Shown here piece by piece: positions 1 to 8,090 of a stretch of 32,252 nt of DNA. Both the position numbers and the translations under genes were made by a program. The stretch comes from an uncultured Alphaproteobacteria bacterium (GTDB taxonomy: Bacteria; Pseudomonadota; Alphaproteobacteria; RF32; CAG-239): the NCBI GenBank assembly GCA_944391425.1, contig CALXTO010000016.1:1-32252 (forward strand), in the 5' to 3' direction. The notes below the pieces were generated by a model. That model had not been told where the DNA came from. It searched no databases and saw only the letters and a program-made list of their open reading frames with translations. The stretch's first letter is position 1. Each line of letters starts with the position of its first letter.

Positions 1-957
1 GATGGTTTTCTGCCGTATGTGGAGGATGGGACGATTATTTTGGTGGGCGCGACGACCGAAAATCCTTCGTTTGAACTGAATGCGGCTTTGCTTTCTCGTT
101 GTCAGGTTTTTGTGCTGAACCGGCTCAGCGAAGAAAATTTTGAGGAACTTTTGCAACGGGCAGAAAGAGAGACCGGTCGGAAGCTTCCGGTTGATGACGA
201 AGCGCGCAGCTTTATGAAAGAAGTTGCCGACGGCGACGGCCGCTATATCCTGAATTTGGCAGAAAGCGTTTGGAACTATGCTCAGAACGGTGAGATTTTT
301 GACAAAGAAAATATTATGAAGATCATCCGCTCGCGGGCTCCGATTTATGATAAGGGACGCGACGGTCATTATAATCTAATTTCTGCAGTGCATAAATCAT
401 TGCGGGGATCTGATGTCGATGCGGCGCTTTACTGGGTGGCAAGGATGCTGGAATCGGGAGAAGATCCCAAATATCTGCTGCGGCGAATGACGCGGTTTGC
501 GGTTGAGGATGTGTCGCTGGCTGATCCGAATGCGGTTGCCCAGGCGATTGCCTGTTGGGAAACTTATGATCGTTTGGGATCTCCGGAAGGAGATTTAGCA
601 ATTATGCAGCTGACGGCATATCTGGCGACCGCTCCGAAGTCTGTCGGGGTATACAAAGCAATGTATGCGGCGCGGGATTTAGCGCGTAAAACAGGGTCGC
701 TGATGCCGCCGAAAAATATTTTGAATGCGCCGACCAAACTGATGAAGCAGCTGGGATACAGTGAGGGATACGAGTATGATCCGGATTGCGAGGATGGTTT
801 TTCGGGCGCCAATTATTTTCCTGACGGTATGAAAAGGGTCAAGCTTTATCATCCGGTTGACCGTGGTTTTGAGCGGGAAATAAAGAAGCGGGTGGAATAT
901 TTTGACCGTCTTCGGGCTGAAAAACAAGCGCAAAAAAAGAAAAAGGACGAGCAATAG
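1..957 (+). CDS. rarA: Replication-associated recombination protein A (RarA/MgsA), 3' part
   Basis: RarA is a clamp-loader-like AAA+ ATPase that acts at stalled replication forks. The reading frame is open from the first base of the window, so the gene enters from the left; the start and the Walker A/B region lie outside. What is visible is about 318 residues, against roughly 430 for the full family. It begins in the AAA+ core: a DG(T)II strand, then GATTENPSFELN and LLSRCQVF, which are the family's sensor 1 and arginine-finger segment. The C-terminal helical oligomerisation half follows, with GSDVDAALYW, YLLRRM and the typical PKNILNAPTKLMK and GYEYDPD...NYFPDG stretches near the end. The gene runs to a normal TAG stop. 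A 64-base gap separates it from the pseudouridine synthase in the same direction. Identification is confident; only the 5' end is missing. Confidence 0.95.
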   Translation, partial: DGFLPYVEDGTIILVGATTENPSFELNAALLSRCQVFVLNRLSEENFEELLQRAERETGRKLPVDDEARSFMKEVADGDGRYILNLAESVWNYAQNGEIFDKENIMKIIRSRAPIYDKGRDGHYNLISAVHKSLRGSDVDAALYWVARMLESGEDPKYLLRRMTRFAVEDVSLADPNAVAQAIACWETYDRLGSPEGDLAIMQLTAYLATAPKSVGVYKAMYAARDLARKTGSLMPPKNILNAPTKLMKQLGYSEGYEYDPDCEDGFSGANYFPDGMKRVKLYHPVDRGFEREIKKRVEYFDRLRAEKQAQKKKKDEQ

Positions 958-1021
958 ATGTCAGGGTTTACGTCGGGGGCGTTTACGGGCAGCTGTGCAG
1001 ATGTTAACAGGAGAGCATAGA

Positions 1022-1954
1022 ATGCCGGGTGTGGAGATTGTCAAAGTAAAAGAAACCGATGACGGTATGCGTTTGAACCGCTGGTTTCTCAAATATTATC
1101 CGGGGTTGAGTCTGGGACGCCTGCAAAAGCTGCTGCGCACAAAACAAATTAAAGTCGACGGCAAAAAAGCCGAAGCGTCTTTCAAGCTTGTCGCCGGACA
1201 GGAAGTACGTGTTCCGCCGCTGCAGGAAGAAAAATCCGCTTTGCCGGAAAAAGCGGCGTTGTCGGCGCGGGATGCGGATTTTATCCGGTCACTGGTTATT
1301 TATGAAGACAAAAACATTATTATTTTAAATAAACCGGCGGGAATTGCCGTGCAGGGCGGAACAAACACAGACCGCCATATCGACGGAATGCTGAGTGCCC
1401 TGAAGTCCGCAGGGGAGGAAACGCCCAAGCTGGTGCATCGCATTGATAAGGAAACCAGCGGGATTTTGGTTTTGGCCCGCGATCGCAAAAATGCCGAGCT
1501 GCTGACAAAAGCTTTTCGGGAAAGGGATTTGCATAAGACTTATTTGGCTTTGGTACGGGGATGCCCGCCCCGGGCGGAGGGCGAAATCAACGCACCGCTT
1601 TTGAAAACGGGTGAAAAATCCGTCGTGAGCAGGGACGGTAAAAAGGCTCTTACCCGTTACCGGGTTTTGGATAGTGCGGGTAAAAAATTTGCTTTGCTTG
1701 AAGCCTGTCCGCTGACGGGAAGAACGCATCAAATCCGCGCCCATTTGGAACACATAGGCTGCCCAATCATCGGAGACGGCAAATATTTCGGCGGAACACG
1801 CGAGCGTTTCAGCCAATTGAGCAATAAACTTTATCTGCATGCATACAAAATTGACTTATCGGAAATATATAATAAAATACCGGAAGCCCGGGCGGCTTTG
1901 CCGGAGCATTTTAAGCAGGCTTTTGATTATTTGGGGATTAAATTTAAGGAGTGA
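1022..1954 (+). CDS. RluC/RluD-family 23S rRNA pseudouridine synthase
   Basis: This enzyme isomerises uridine to pseudouridine in RNA; family members modify the large ribosomal RNA. The product has about 310 residues. An N-terminal S4 RNA-binding domain (about residues 1-75) contains RLNRWF and the LGRLQKLLRTKQIKVDGKK segment. The catalytic domain carries HRIDKETSG, the motif holding the catalytic Asp, followed by KTYLALV and TGRTHQIRAHL, typical of RluC/RluD. I chose ATG 1022 because an AGGAG sits about 10 bases upstream and the S4 domain starts directly after it. The open frame extends to 902, but that would overlap rarA and add 40 low-complexity basic residues. It is followed after three bases by the asmA-like gene, so the two are probably co-transcribed. 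RluC and RluD cannot be separated by eye; the S4 domain and length favour RluC. Confidence 0.9.
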   Translation: MPGVEIVKVKETDDGMRLNRWFLKYYPGLSLGRLQKLLRTKQIKVDGKKAEASFKLVAGQEVRVPPLQEEKSALPEKAALSARDADFIRSLVIYEDKNIIILNKPAGIAVQGGTNTDRHIDGMLSALKSAGEETPKLVHRIDKETSGILVLARDRKNAELLTKAFRERDLHKTYLALVRGCPPRAEGEINAPLLKTGEKSVVSRDGKKALTRYRVLDSAGKKFALLEACPLTGRTHQIRAHLEHIGCPIIGDGKYFGGTRERFSQLSNKLYLHAYKIDLSEIYNKIPEARAALPEHFKQAFDYLGIKFKE

Positions 1955-1957
1955 ACA

Positions 1958-4075
1958 ATGAAGTTGGTGAAAATTTTGGCATCGGTCGTTTTCAGCGTCA
2001 TTATCATTATTGCCATTGCCGGTTATTTTGCCGTCCGCCATTTTGATCTTAACAAATATAAATCCTATGCTTCGGAAATTGTCGAAAAGCAGTTGGGGCG
2101 GAAATTGGTTATCAACGGCGATGCCAGCATCGGCATTTCTCTGGTGCCGACAATCGTGGTCAATGATATTGAGTTGTCGAATCCGTCATGGGCTTCCAGT
2201 CCGCAAATGCTTAAACTGAAGCAGGCGGAAGTCAAATTCGCTCTCTTACCGCTTTTGAAAAAACAGATTGTTATTGACAAGATTGCTTTGGTTGAACCGC
2301 AGGTTTATCTGGAAAAAAATGCAGCCGGCAATGCCAGCTGGAATTTTAAGGGTGCAACGGAAACGCCTCAGGCGGCCGTAAAAGGAATCCAAAAAGCCGA
2401 AGCTTCGGTTCCGGCGGTAGAGAATAATCCGGCGGCCGTGCTGTTGGCCGGTTTTGCGGCACGAAACGTGTCGGTAGAGAACGGCTTGATTGAATATTAC
2501 GATGCTAAGGCCAACAGCCGGATAAATGCGCAAATTAACAGTATTGTTCTTGAAGTCCCCAGTTTTAACGATAAAATCAATGTCGCTTTCGACGTAGTTT
2601 ATGACGGGCAAAAAGCAACCGGGAAGGCAGAGCTCGGCTCACTTAACACTTTAACCGGTAACAAAGAGCCTTTTCCGTTTGTGTTGACGGCCAAAGTTTT
2701 GGGGATTCAGCTGGAAGCAAACGGTTCGTTTGCCGATGCGCTGTCGGCTCCGCGTTATGCCGCCGCCGTTAATATTTATAATCCCGCAGGCAATCTGAAT
2801 GCGCCGGAAACGACATTTAAAGCGCGGATTGACGGCGATGTGAACGAAGCGGCCGCCCTGATTGAAACCCTGAATGTGGTCAATAATCTGGTAACGGGAA
2901 ATGTTAAGGTTAACTGGAGCGGAACACGCCCGGATATTGTCGCCGATTTGCAAAGTGCCAAAATTGACCTGCAGAATTTCAGCCAAAACAGCAATTTTGC
3001 TTTGAAGCTGCCGTCTTTAATCAGCGAAGCTCAAGCACTGGAGGTCGTTCCCGATACGGTCATCCCTTATGCGGCGCTGCAAACGGTTAATGCCAAGGCA
3101 AATGTTAAAATTGGCCAGTTGATTGCGGCCCCGGGCATGCAGGCGGATAACGTTTCGGCCGCCGCGGTTTTGAATAACGGTGTTTTGACGGTTAATCCCC
3201 TGACGCTGGATTTCGGCGGCGGAAGTCTTAATGCCTCCCTTTCTGCCAATGCTGTCGCGCAGAGCATGACTTTGAAAGCTGTCAGCCAGAATATGACGCT
3301 GCAGAATGTTCATCAGGAATTTAAAGTTTCGGGGAACAATGATTTCGGAATTGTCAGCGGCGGCAAATTCGATCTTGACGTCAATATGGGCGGAAACGGC
3401 GCAACCTGGCGCCAGCTGGTGCAAAATATGAAAGGAACGGCCATCGTTATTGTCGATCAGTCGGTTTTGCAGACAGGAGGCCTGAAGTATCTGACGGGTA
3501 ATTTTGTTACCCAGTTATTAACCGCTCTTAATATTGATACCAAGAAATCCAAGGAAATTGATTTAAACTGTGCGGTGGTAAGGGCTGATGTCAGCGGCGG
3601 AAAAGCCGTATTTCCTCAGGGGATTGCCCTCAGTTCCAAGCAGCTGGCTTTGGTCAGCGACGGGAGCATTAATCTGTTGAATGACCAGATTAATTTTACC
3701 ATTCAGCCATCAATGAATAAACTGGCAGACGCCAATATTACCCAGGCTCTGGCCTCTTTTATCAAGGTCGCGGGAACACTTAACGAACCCAAAATCAGGC
3801 TGGATGACAAAGAAGCCATTAAAACAATTATCGGTGTGGCGGCGACAGGCGGGACCGCTTATCTGGGATCTCAGGTTTTGCTGGATGGCAGCAGCAGCCC
3901 CTGTTATACGGCTTTGCAGGGAACGGCCTATGCTTCTCGTTTTCCAAAGCCGACCGGCGTCAAGGCGGAAACACAAAATGTTTATCAGGATGCCACCAAA
4001 CAGATTAACAAGGATATTAAGGATTTGAAAAATGCTGCCAAAGGACTTTTGAAATCTTTGAAAACCTCTAAATAA
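1958..4075 (+). CDS. AsmA family protein
   Basis: AsmA-type proteins are inner-membrane-anchored periplasmic proteins linked to outer-membrane and phospholipid homeostasis; large relatives are thought to bridge the periplasm for lipid transport. The 705-residue product has one N-terminal transmembrane anchor (about residues 5-26, very rich in Ile and Val). The classical AsmA N-terminal pattern follows: FDLNKYKSYASEIVEKQLGR, then NGDASIGISLVPTIVVND and LSNPSWAS. The remainder is a long beta-rich repeat-like body with the AsmA C-terminal domain around residues 400-630 (GGSLNASLS, a GTAIVIVDQ segment and LNLDTKKS-like strands). It starts three bases after the upstream stop with GGAG in front, so it sits in the same operon. 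It ends in a Lys-rich tail. The family call is strong; the lipid substrate is unknown. Confidence 0.88.
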   Translation: MKLVKILASVVFSVIIIIAIAGYFAVRHFDLNKYKSYASEIVEKQLGRKLVINGDASIGISLVPTIVVNDIELSNPSWASSPQMLKLKQAEVKFALLPLLKKQIVIDKIALVEPQVYLEKNAAGNASWNFKGATETPQAAVKGIQKAEASVPAVENNPAAVLLAGFAARNVSVENGLIEYYDAKANSRINAQINSIVLEVPSFNDKINVAFDVVYDGQKATGKAELGSLNTLTGNKEPFPFVLTAKVLGIQLEANGSFADALSAPRYAAAVNIYNPAGNLNAPETTFKARIDGDVNEAAALIETLNVVNNLVTGNVKVNWSGTRPDIVADLQSAKIDLQNFSQNSNFALKLPSLISEAQALEVVPDTVIPYAALQTVNAKANVKIGQLIAAPGMQADNVSAAAVLNNGVLTVNPLTLDFGGGSLNASLSANAVAQSMTLKAVSQNMTLQNVHQEFKVSGNNDFGIVSGGKFDLDVNMGGNGATWRQLVQNMKGTAIVIVDQSVLQTGGLKYLTGNFVTQLLTALNIDTKKSKEIDLNCAVVRADVSGGKAVFPQGIALSSKQLALVSDGSINLLNDQINFTIQPSMNKLADANITQALASFIKVAGTLNEPKIRLDDKEAIKTIIGVAATGGTAYLGSQVLLDGSSSPCYTALQGTAYASRFPKPTGVKAETQNVYQDATKQINKDIKDLKNAAKGLLKSLKTSK

Positions 4076-4091
4076 ACAACGGAGAAACCCG

Positions 4092-4589
4092 ATGAGCAAA
4101 AAATTGGAAGAAGCCGCTGTGGAAATTGCACAGTACCGAGAAAGTATTATTGACCGGTTGGTGCAGTATGCAGCAACGGATATGCTTTTGTTTTGGGGGG
4201 CAGATAAAGATTTAATCATCCGCCAGGAAAAAGAATGGGGACCTTTGCTGGAATGGGCAAAGGAGGAGTTTGACACCAAGTTCGTCGTTTGCCACGATTT
4301 GAATGTACCCGAAGAAAATCGGAAGAGCGGTTACCGACTGAGGTTTTTTTTGGAAAAACTGTCCGACCGGGAACTGGCGGCGTTTTATCTGGCGGCGTTG
4401 AATATGCGTTCGGTTTTGCTGGCCGCAGCTTTGGTCAAAGGACGGATTAATGCGCAAGAGGCTTATCGTGCCGCATATCTGGAAGAATTGTGGCAGGCTG
4501 AAAACTGGGGCGTGGATGACGAGGCGGAAAGCCGGCGCCGGGAACGCTTTGAAGAACTGCGGGAAATTGAAGATTTTCTGAAATCATGA
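4092..4589 (+). CDS. ATP12-family F1-ATPase assembly chaperone, short form
   Basis: ATP12 proteins, found in alphaproteobacteria and mitochondria, bind the alpha subunit of F1-ATPase during assembly. Visible signatures are TDMLLFWG near the N-terminus, WGPLLEWAKEEF, an LAALNMRSVLLAAALVKGRI helix pair and the diagnostic ELWQAENWGVDDEAE segment with an Arg-rich tail. At 165 residues it is clearly shorter than the usual alphaproteobacterial protein of about 230-260 residues. The missing part is the N-terminal beta-rich domain; what remains is the helical C-terminal domain. Truncation by misassembly is unlikely: the upstream gene ends at 4075, a GGAGA sits at the right distance before ATG 4092, and no coding frame for the lost domain precedes it. 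The stop overlaps the next start (ATGA), so it is translationally coupled to the acylphosphatase. Confidence 0.82.
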   Translation: MSKKLEEAAVEIAQYRESIIDRLVQYAATDMLLFWGADKDLIIRQEKEWGPLLEWAKEEFDTKFVVCHDLNVPEENRKSGYRLRFFLEKLSDRELAAFYLAALNMRSVLLAAALVKGRINAQEAYRAAYLEELWQAENWGVDDEAESRRRERFEELREIEDFLKS

Positions 4590-4876
4590 ATAAAGAAGTT
4601 TTGCTTAAAATAAAAGGCCGCGTCCAAGGAATAGGCTTTCGTTACTGGGCGGTAAAAAAAGCCCGGGAAATCGGTGGCATTTCGGGCTGGGTTCATAATG
4701 AGGCGGACGGCAGCGTCGAAATCCTGATGAGAGGAGAAGAAGTTTTGGTTGACAGAATGATTGCGGCATGTCATGAGGGGCCTCTGTTGGCCAGGGTTGA
4801 CCGGGTAGAATTTGTGGTCGGGCGCATCAGCAGTTTTTTGCCGGAAATTGAGGACGGCATTTTTAGGCGCGTGTAG
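4586..4876 (+). CDS. acyP: Acylphosphatase
   Basis: A small cytosolic enzyme that hydrolyses carboxyl-phosphate bonds such as acetyl-phosphate or 1,3-bisphosphoglycerate. The 96-residue length is normal. The N-terminal phosphate-binding loop reads GRVQGIGFR, whose Arg holds the substrate phosphate. GWVHNEADGSVEI contains the conserved Asn that positions the catalytic water. The start overlaps the ATP12 stop in an ATGA, which fixes the start and indicates coupled translation. The gene closes the rarA-to-acyP run; after it come 123 bases without a gene. The family call is near certain; the physiological substrate is not determined. Confidence 0.93.
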   Translation: MNKEVLLKIKGRVQGIGFRYWAVKKAREIGGISGWVHNEADGSVEILMRGEEVLVDRMIAACHEGPLLARVDRVEFVVGRISSFLPEIEDGIFRRV

Positions 4877-4893
4877 CGCATTTCCTTTTTCAG

Positions 4894-4923
4894 AATACAC
4901 CTTTGGGCTGGGAACAATATAAT
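4894..4923 (+). promoter_or_regulatory. Candidate promoter for the DUF2769-like/TPR pair
   Basis: A perfect -10 hexamer TATAAT lies at 4918-4923. The -35 is poor (AATACA at 4894-4899, 18-base spacing). It is the best promoter-like site in the 123-base gap between acyP and the Cys-rich gene and would give a leader of about 70 bases. Support is only pattern matching. Confidence 0.35.
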
Positions 4924-4999
4924 TCCTATGGGCTATTGTATTTTGCAAACGAGAGCATACTTGTTGGAAGGTAGAATTTCAAGAAAAGGAGTGCAAATT

Positions 5000-5326
5000 A
5001 TGTTAGTCGCAAAAACCAAAGAGAATCTTGACAAGTGTCTGTGCACCAGCTGCCCGTCTTATACGACCGGATGCAAAATCAAGAATTATCCGCTTAATTT
5101 TTTTAAGAAAATGGAAGATTTGGATACGGTTGAACATTTTGAAAAAATGTTTTGCGCTTTTGAAAAAAGTCATTGCATTGAGGAAGATAAAGGGTGCTTG
5201 TGCGAAACCTGTCCGATACATTCGGAGTATAACCTTGTCCGCGAGGACTACTGTCTGAAAACCGGCGGACAAACTTCGCACAAATGTATGATGGGTTTTG
5301 AAGACGAAGAAAAAAACAGTCATTAA
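5000..5326 (+). CDS. Cys-rich DUF2769-like protein
   Basis: A 108-residue protein of unknown function. It has two similar Cys clusters: KCLCTSCPSYTTGC near the N-terminus and GCLCETCPIHSEYNL about 50 residues later, each a CxCxxCP pattern. Single Cys residues sit in FCAFEKSHCIEE, DYCLKTGG and HKCMMG. This pattern resembles DUF2769, which I recall mainly from anaerobic archaea and some bacteria, and suggests metal (Zn or FeS) binding. ATG 5000 was chosen because AAGGAG lies seven bases upstream; the frame is open back to 4928 but that extension has no motif. The TPR-like gene begins nine bases after the stop, so the two form an operon. The family assignment is from memory of the motif. Confidence 0.65.
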   Translation: MLVAKTKENLDKCLCTSCPSYTTGCKIKNYPLNFFKKMEDLDTVEHFEKMFCAFEKSHCIEEDKGCLCETCPIHSEYNLVREDYCLKTGGQTSHKCMMGFEDEEKNSH

Positions 5327-5335
5327 GAGGTCAAA

Positions 5336-5815
5336 ATGCAAACAGAAGAAGTAAGAACTTCTTCTCCGCAGACGCTTATGCAGGCATATCGCCAAGCCAA
5401 TAGGGAAGCCGAAAAAACTTCCGATGCCGATAAAAAAATCGAGGCTTATGACAAAGTAATTAATTTTTGTTCCAATACCCGGAGCTGCCGTTTTGAAAAA
5501 AGCATGAAACGCGATATGCTGTTGTATTGGGCTTATAATAATGTTGCCCGAGCCTATTGCCAGAAAAAAATACCTTCGGCAGCAATGCTTTATTGGCAGA
5601 AAGCTCTGCAGGTGGCGCCGAATGACAAGCTGCGTCGCAATATTTTGGAGCAAATGGTGGATACGGCCGGCGAGGAAACTATCCCGGCAGCCCAAAAAGC
5701 TCGGAATATTTTAAAAATTGCCGCCCAATTGGCTGAGATATACAAGAAGCAAAAGGATGCGGAGAATTTACGGCGAATTGAAAAACTGAGTGAAAAAATT
5801 AAGGCAATCCTTTAA
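5336..5815 (+). CDS. Small TPR-like helical protein, function unknown
   Basis: A 159-residue, soluble, all-helical protein without signal peptide or membrane segment. Around residues 60-100 it shows a TPR-like unit: LLYWAYNNVARAYCQKK, then AAMLYWQKALQVAPND, which matches the Y/A...G/A...A...P spacing of tetratricopeptide repeats. The helices before and after could form incomplete repeats. TPRs bind other proteins, so an adaptor role with the Cys-rich neighbour is possible (inference). AGGTC precedes the start. The last codons and the TAA stop form the left arm and loop of the terminator hairpin, so coding and terminator sequence overlap. I do not recognise a named family. Confidence 0.75.
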   Translation: MQTEEVRTSSPQTLMQAYRQANREAEKTSDADKKIEAYDKVINFCSNTRSCRFEKSMKRDMLLYWAYNNVARAYCQKKIPSAAMLYWQKALQVAPNDKLRRNILEQMVDTAGEETIPAAQKARNILKIAAQLAEIYKKQKDAENLRRIEKLSEKIKAIL

Positions 5816-5825
5816 GGATTGCCTT
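5801..5825. terminator. Bidirectional rho-independent terminator with a stop codon in its loop
   Basis: A perfect 10-bp stem (AAGGCAATCC / GGATTGCCTT) has a five-base loop, TTTAA, which contains the TAA stop of the TPR-like gene. A T-run follows on the plus strand (CCTTTTTCTT) and an A/T-rich run on the minus strand, so it can end both this transcript and the convergent U32 transcript whose stop is at 5831. Confidence 0.88.
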
Positions 5826-5830
5826 TTTCT

Positions 5831-7237
5831 TCAGAGTTTTCGGGAAAGGCAAAGCTGTGCAAATTCTGCTTTTTTGTGTGCCAGCTGATCTTGGTTTTGC
5901 GTCGGGAGGGTTGCCGGTTTGCGGGCAACTGTGTATTGCGGCAGCAGCCTTTTTATTTCATCAAGGGGACGATCCCAAACCTGCGGGCGCAGGCGAATCT
6001 TTTTTCCCTGTCCGGCGGAAACGCGGGGTGTAATTTCGCCGCTTTCGGCATCTTCAAACTCGTTTAAAGTCAGACGGAGGTTTTCCAGTGTTCCGGGAAG
6101 CAGAAATTCAATAAATTCGCCGCCGTTGATGTAATTGCGGATTTCAAATACGGCGTCATCTCCGTCCCACTCGACAATGGAACCGGCAAACAGCCAGTCG
6201 CCTAAGGTGCGGGTATATTCGTAGTTTTGGCTGATATTGGTCAGCTTGCCGTCATGAAAGCCCAGGCAATACCCCCTGTTTTGCAGCGTGTCAAACTCGC
6301 CCATGTAGCGGCGCCAATCCCAACCGTCTGGGTTTTGATACCAGTCGTCGATTGCGCTGCGGTAAGCCCGGGCAACGACGGCAGCGTAATATTCGGTTTT
6401 ATTGCGTCCTTCCACTTTGAGGGAATCTATGCCGGTTTTGAGCAGGTCGTTCAGACGCGGCAGCAGGCACATATCTTTGGAATTGAGGATGTAGCCGCCG
6501 TGTTCGTCTTCGACGATTTCAAAATATTCGCCGGGACGAAACTCTTCTTCCAGCAGGAATTCGAAAGCATCTTTATTCTGATCGTTGATTTCTAACTCTT
6601 TGATGCTGCCGTCTTTGAGACGCAGGTGCAATTTATAGTGCCAGCGGCAGCAATGGGCGCATTTTCCCTGATTGGCACTACGGTCAGCTAGGTAATTGGA
6701 AATCAGGCAACGTCCGGAATAGGACATGCACATGGCACCGTGCATAAAGGTTTCCAGCAGGATGTCTGGGCATTTTTGGCGGATTTCCTTCACTTCCTCA
6801 AAAGTGACTTCCCTGCCCAGAACACATAGTTTGGCACCCTGGGTTTGCCAAAACTTGACAGCCTGCCAGGAGCAGACGTTTGCCTGGGTTGAAACGAAGA
6901 GATTAAGTTCGGGGGCATGTTCTTTAACAAACTGAAAAACGCCGGGGTCGGCAACCAAGACACCGTCCGGTTGCAGCTGACGCAGTGTTTCGACAAAGGC
7001 GGGGAGCTTTTCGACATCGCGGTTATGCATGAACAGGTTCAGGGTCAGGTAGATTTTTTTGTCGTGCCGGCGAGCAAAAGAGATACCTTCTTCCAGCTCC
7101 GGCAAAGAGAATTTGGATTGGGCGCGCAGGCACATGTCCGGGGTTCCGGCATAGACGGCGTCGGCGCCGTATAAAACAGCGGTTTTCAGTTTGACGAGAG
7201 AGCCTGCGGGCAAAAGCAGTTCGGCACGGGGCAGCAT
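5831..7237 (-). CDS. Peptidase U32 family protein, TrhP/YegQ-like (tRNA hydroxylation)
   Basis: U32 proteins of this type (YegQ/TrhP in E. coli, YrrO in Bacillus) act in prephenate-dependent hydroxylation of wobble uridine in tRNA rather than as proteases. The 468-residue product begins ELLLPAGSLVKLKTAVLYGA and contains the TIM-barrel signature GADAVYAG. The U32 core is present with MHGAMCMSYSGRC, then NQGKCAHCCRW; these Cys residues are the likely FeS ligands. LNSKDMCLL and SLKVEGR follow, as in YegQ. A C-terminal beta-rich domain of about 110 residues covers GDWLFAGSIV and IEFLLPG. The length fits the YegQ/YrrO class. It starts four bases after the DUF3108 stop, so both are on one transcript, and it ends at the bidirectional terminator at 5801-5825. 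The family is certain; the TrhP subgroup is likely. Confidence 0.85.
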   Translation of the reverse strand: MLPRAELLLPAGSLVKLKTAVLYGADAVYAGTPDMCLRAQSKFSLPELEEGISFARRHDKKIYLTLNLFMHNRDVEKLPAFVETLRQLQPDGVLVADPGVFQFVKEHAPELNLFVSTQANVCSWQAVKFWQTQGAKLCVLGREVTFEEVKEIRQKCPDILLETFMHGAMCMSYSGRCLISNYLADRSANQGKCAHCCRWHYKLHLRLKDGSIKELEINDQNKDAFEFLLEEEFRPGEYFEIVEDEHGGYILNSKDMCLLPRLNDLLKTGIDSLKVEGRNKTEYYAAVVARAYRSAIDDWYQNPDGWDWRRYMGEFDTLQNRGYCLGFHDGKLTNISQNYEYTRTLGDWLFAGSIVEWDGDDAVFEIRNYINGGEFIEFLLPGTLENLRLTLNEFEDAESGEITPRVSAGQGKKIRLRPQVWDRPLDEIKRLLPQYTVARKPATLPTQNQDQLAHKKAEFAQLCLSRKL

Positions 7238-7241
7238 GGCG

Positions 7242-8021
7242 TTATTCCTTTACGGTAACCCGGGTGGCATAGACATCCAGCCGCCCGAGGGGCGTTTTTT
7301 CGAGAGAGATTTTGGCAATAAAGGGTTTTTTTTGTTTTTCGTCTTCCATTATCCAAAAGTAGACGGGGCGTTCCGAGGTAACTTTCCACAGCAGGTCGTC
7401 GCCGTCGGAATCCAGTTTGTCAATATGAAAAGAGCATTTTGCCGCTTTGCCGGCGATAGCAGAATAGGGGCCGGGGAGCAGATTTTCCTGTCCTTCGTCG
7501 CGGAAGATGACGTCAAAACGGCGTTTGCCGTCAAAAATGCGCATCCGGGAATCGCAGAAACGGTAACGGCTGTATTGGCGCGCCAATTCGGCAAAGGCGG
7601 TTTGCAGATCAGTGGTGTCTTTGTTTTCGGGTTTTTGTTCAATCTCGACCTTTTTTTTCTCATCGTTTTTGCTGCTGATGCGGCAGACAGGGAGTCCGTT
7701 GTTGTTATAAACCAGCTGCTTGGTTCGTTTGTTGAAACGGGAATAGGAAACATAGTGGTAATCATCGGTGATGAGGTTTTGTCCCCTGATTTTTCCCGAA
7801 GTAAAATAATTGGCGCGGAAAGGGTAGAGAGCATCAAAGACGCCAAAAGTTTCGGCCATGGACCGGACTTCGTAAGAATCGGGAGAAAGGCTGTAGGTAA
7901 AAGCGGTTTTGCTCGCTTCAAAGGGGCCGATGGTGACCATAAATTCGTGTTCGACGCTGTAGGCGGCGGCAGAAGTTGAAAAAAGGACGGAAAACAGTCC
8001 GACAAGGCATAGTTTTTTCAT
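7242..8021 (-). CDS. DUF3108 domain exported protein
   Basis: A 259-residue exported protein of unknown function. The N-terminus is a clear Sec signal peptide (MKKLCLVGLFSVLFSTSAAA, cleavage probably after AAA). The mature part is beta-rich and matches DUF3108, common in alpha- and betaproteobacteria: early YSVEHEFMVTIGPFEAS, a middle SRFNKRTKQLVYNNNG, and a late PYSAIAGKAAKCSFHIDKLD segment, ending in TPLGRLDVYATRVTV. DUF3108 proteins are predicted periplasmic proteins with a lipocalin-like barrel. A Lys/Glu-rich insert sits at about residues 118-132. The gene is divergent from ddl across 69 AT-rich bases and is followed after four bases by the U32 gene. Confidence 0.8.
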   Translation of the reverse strand: MKKLCLVGLFSVLFSTSAAAYSVEHEFMVTIGPFEASKTAFTYSLSPDSYEVRSMAETFGVFDALYPFRANYFTSGKIRGQNLITDDYHYVSYSRFNKRTKQLVYNNNGLPVCRISSKNDEKKKVEIEQKPENKDTTDLQTAFAELARQYSRYRFCDSRMRIFDGKRRFDVIFRDEGQENLLPGPYSAIAGKAAKCSFHIDKLDSDGDDLLWKVTSERPVYFWIMEDEKQKKPFIAKISLEKTPLGRLDVYATRVTVKE

Positions 8022-8090
8022 GTTTTTTATTCTTTCTTTAAACTTTTGCCATACAATACCATAAAAATTTTTAATTTAAAGAGGTTAATC

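Noticed and set aside
7191-7979. 262-codon plus-strand frame opposite the DUF3108 gene
   Set aside because: It mirrors a signal-peptide protein with a recognisable domain on the other strand and begins inside the U32 gene; no motif of its own.
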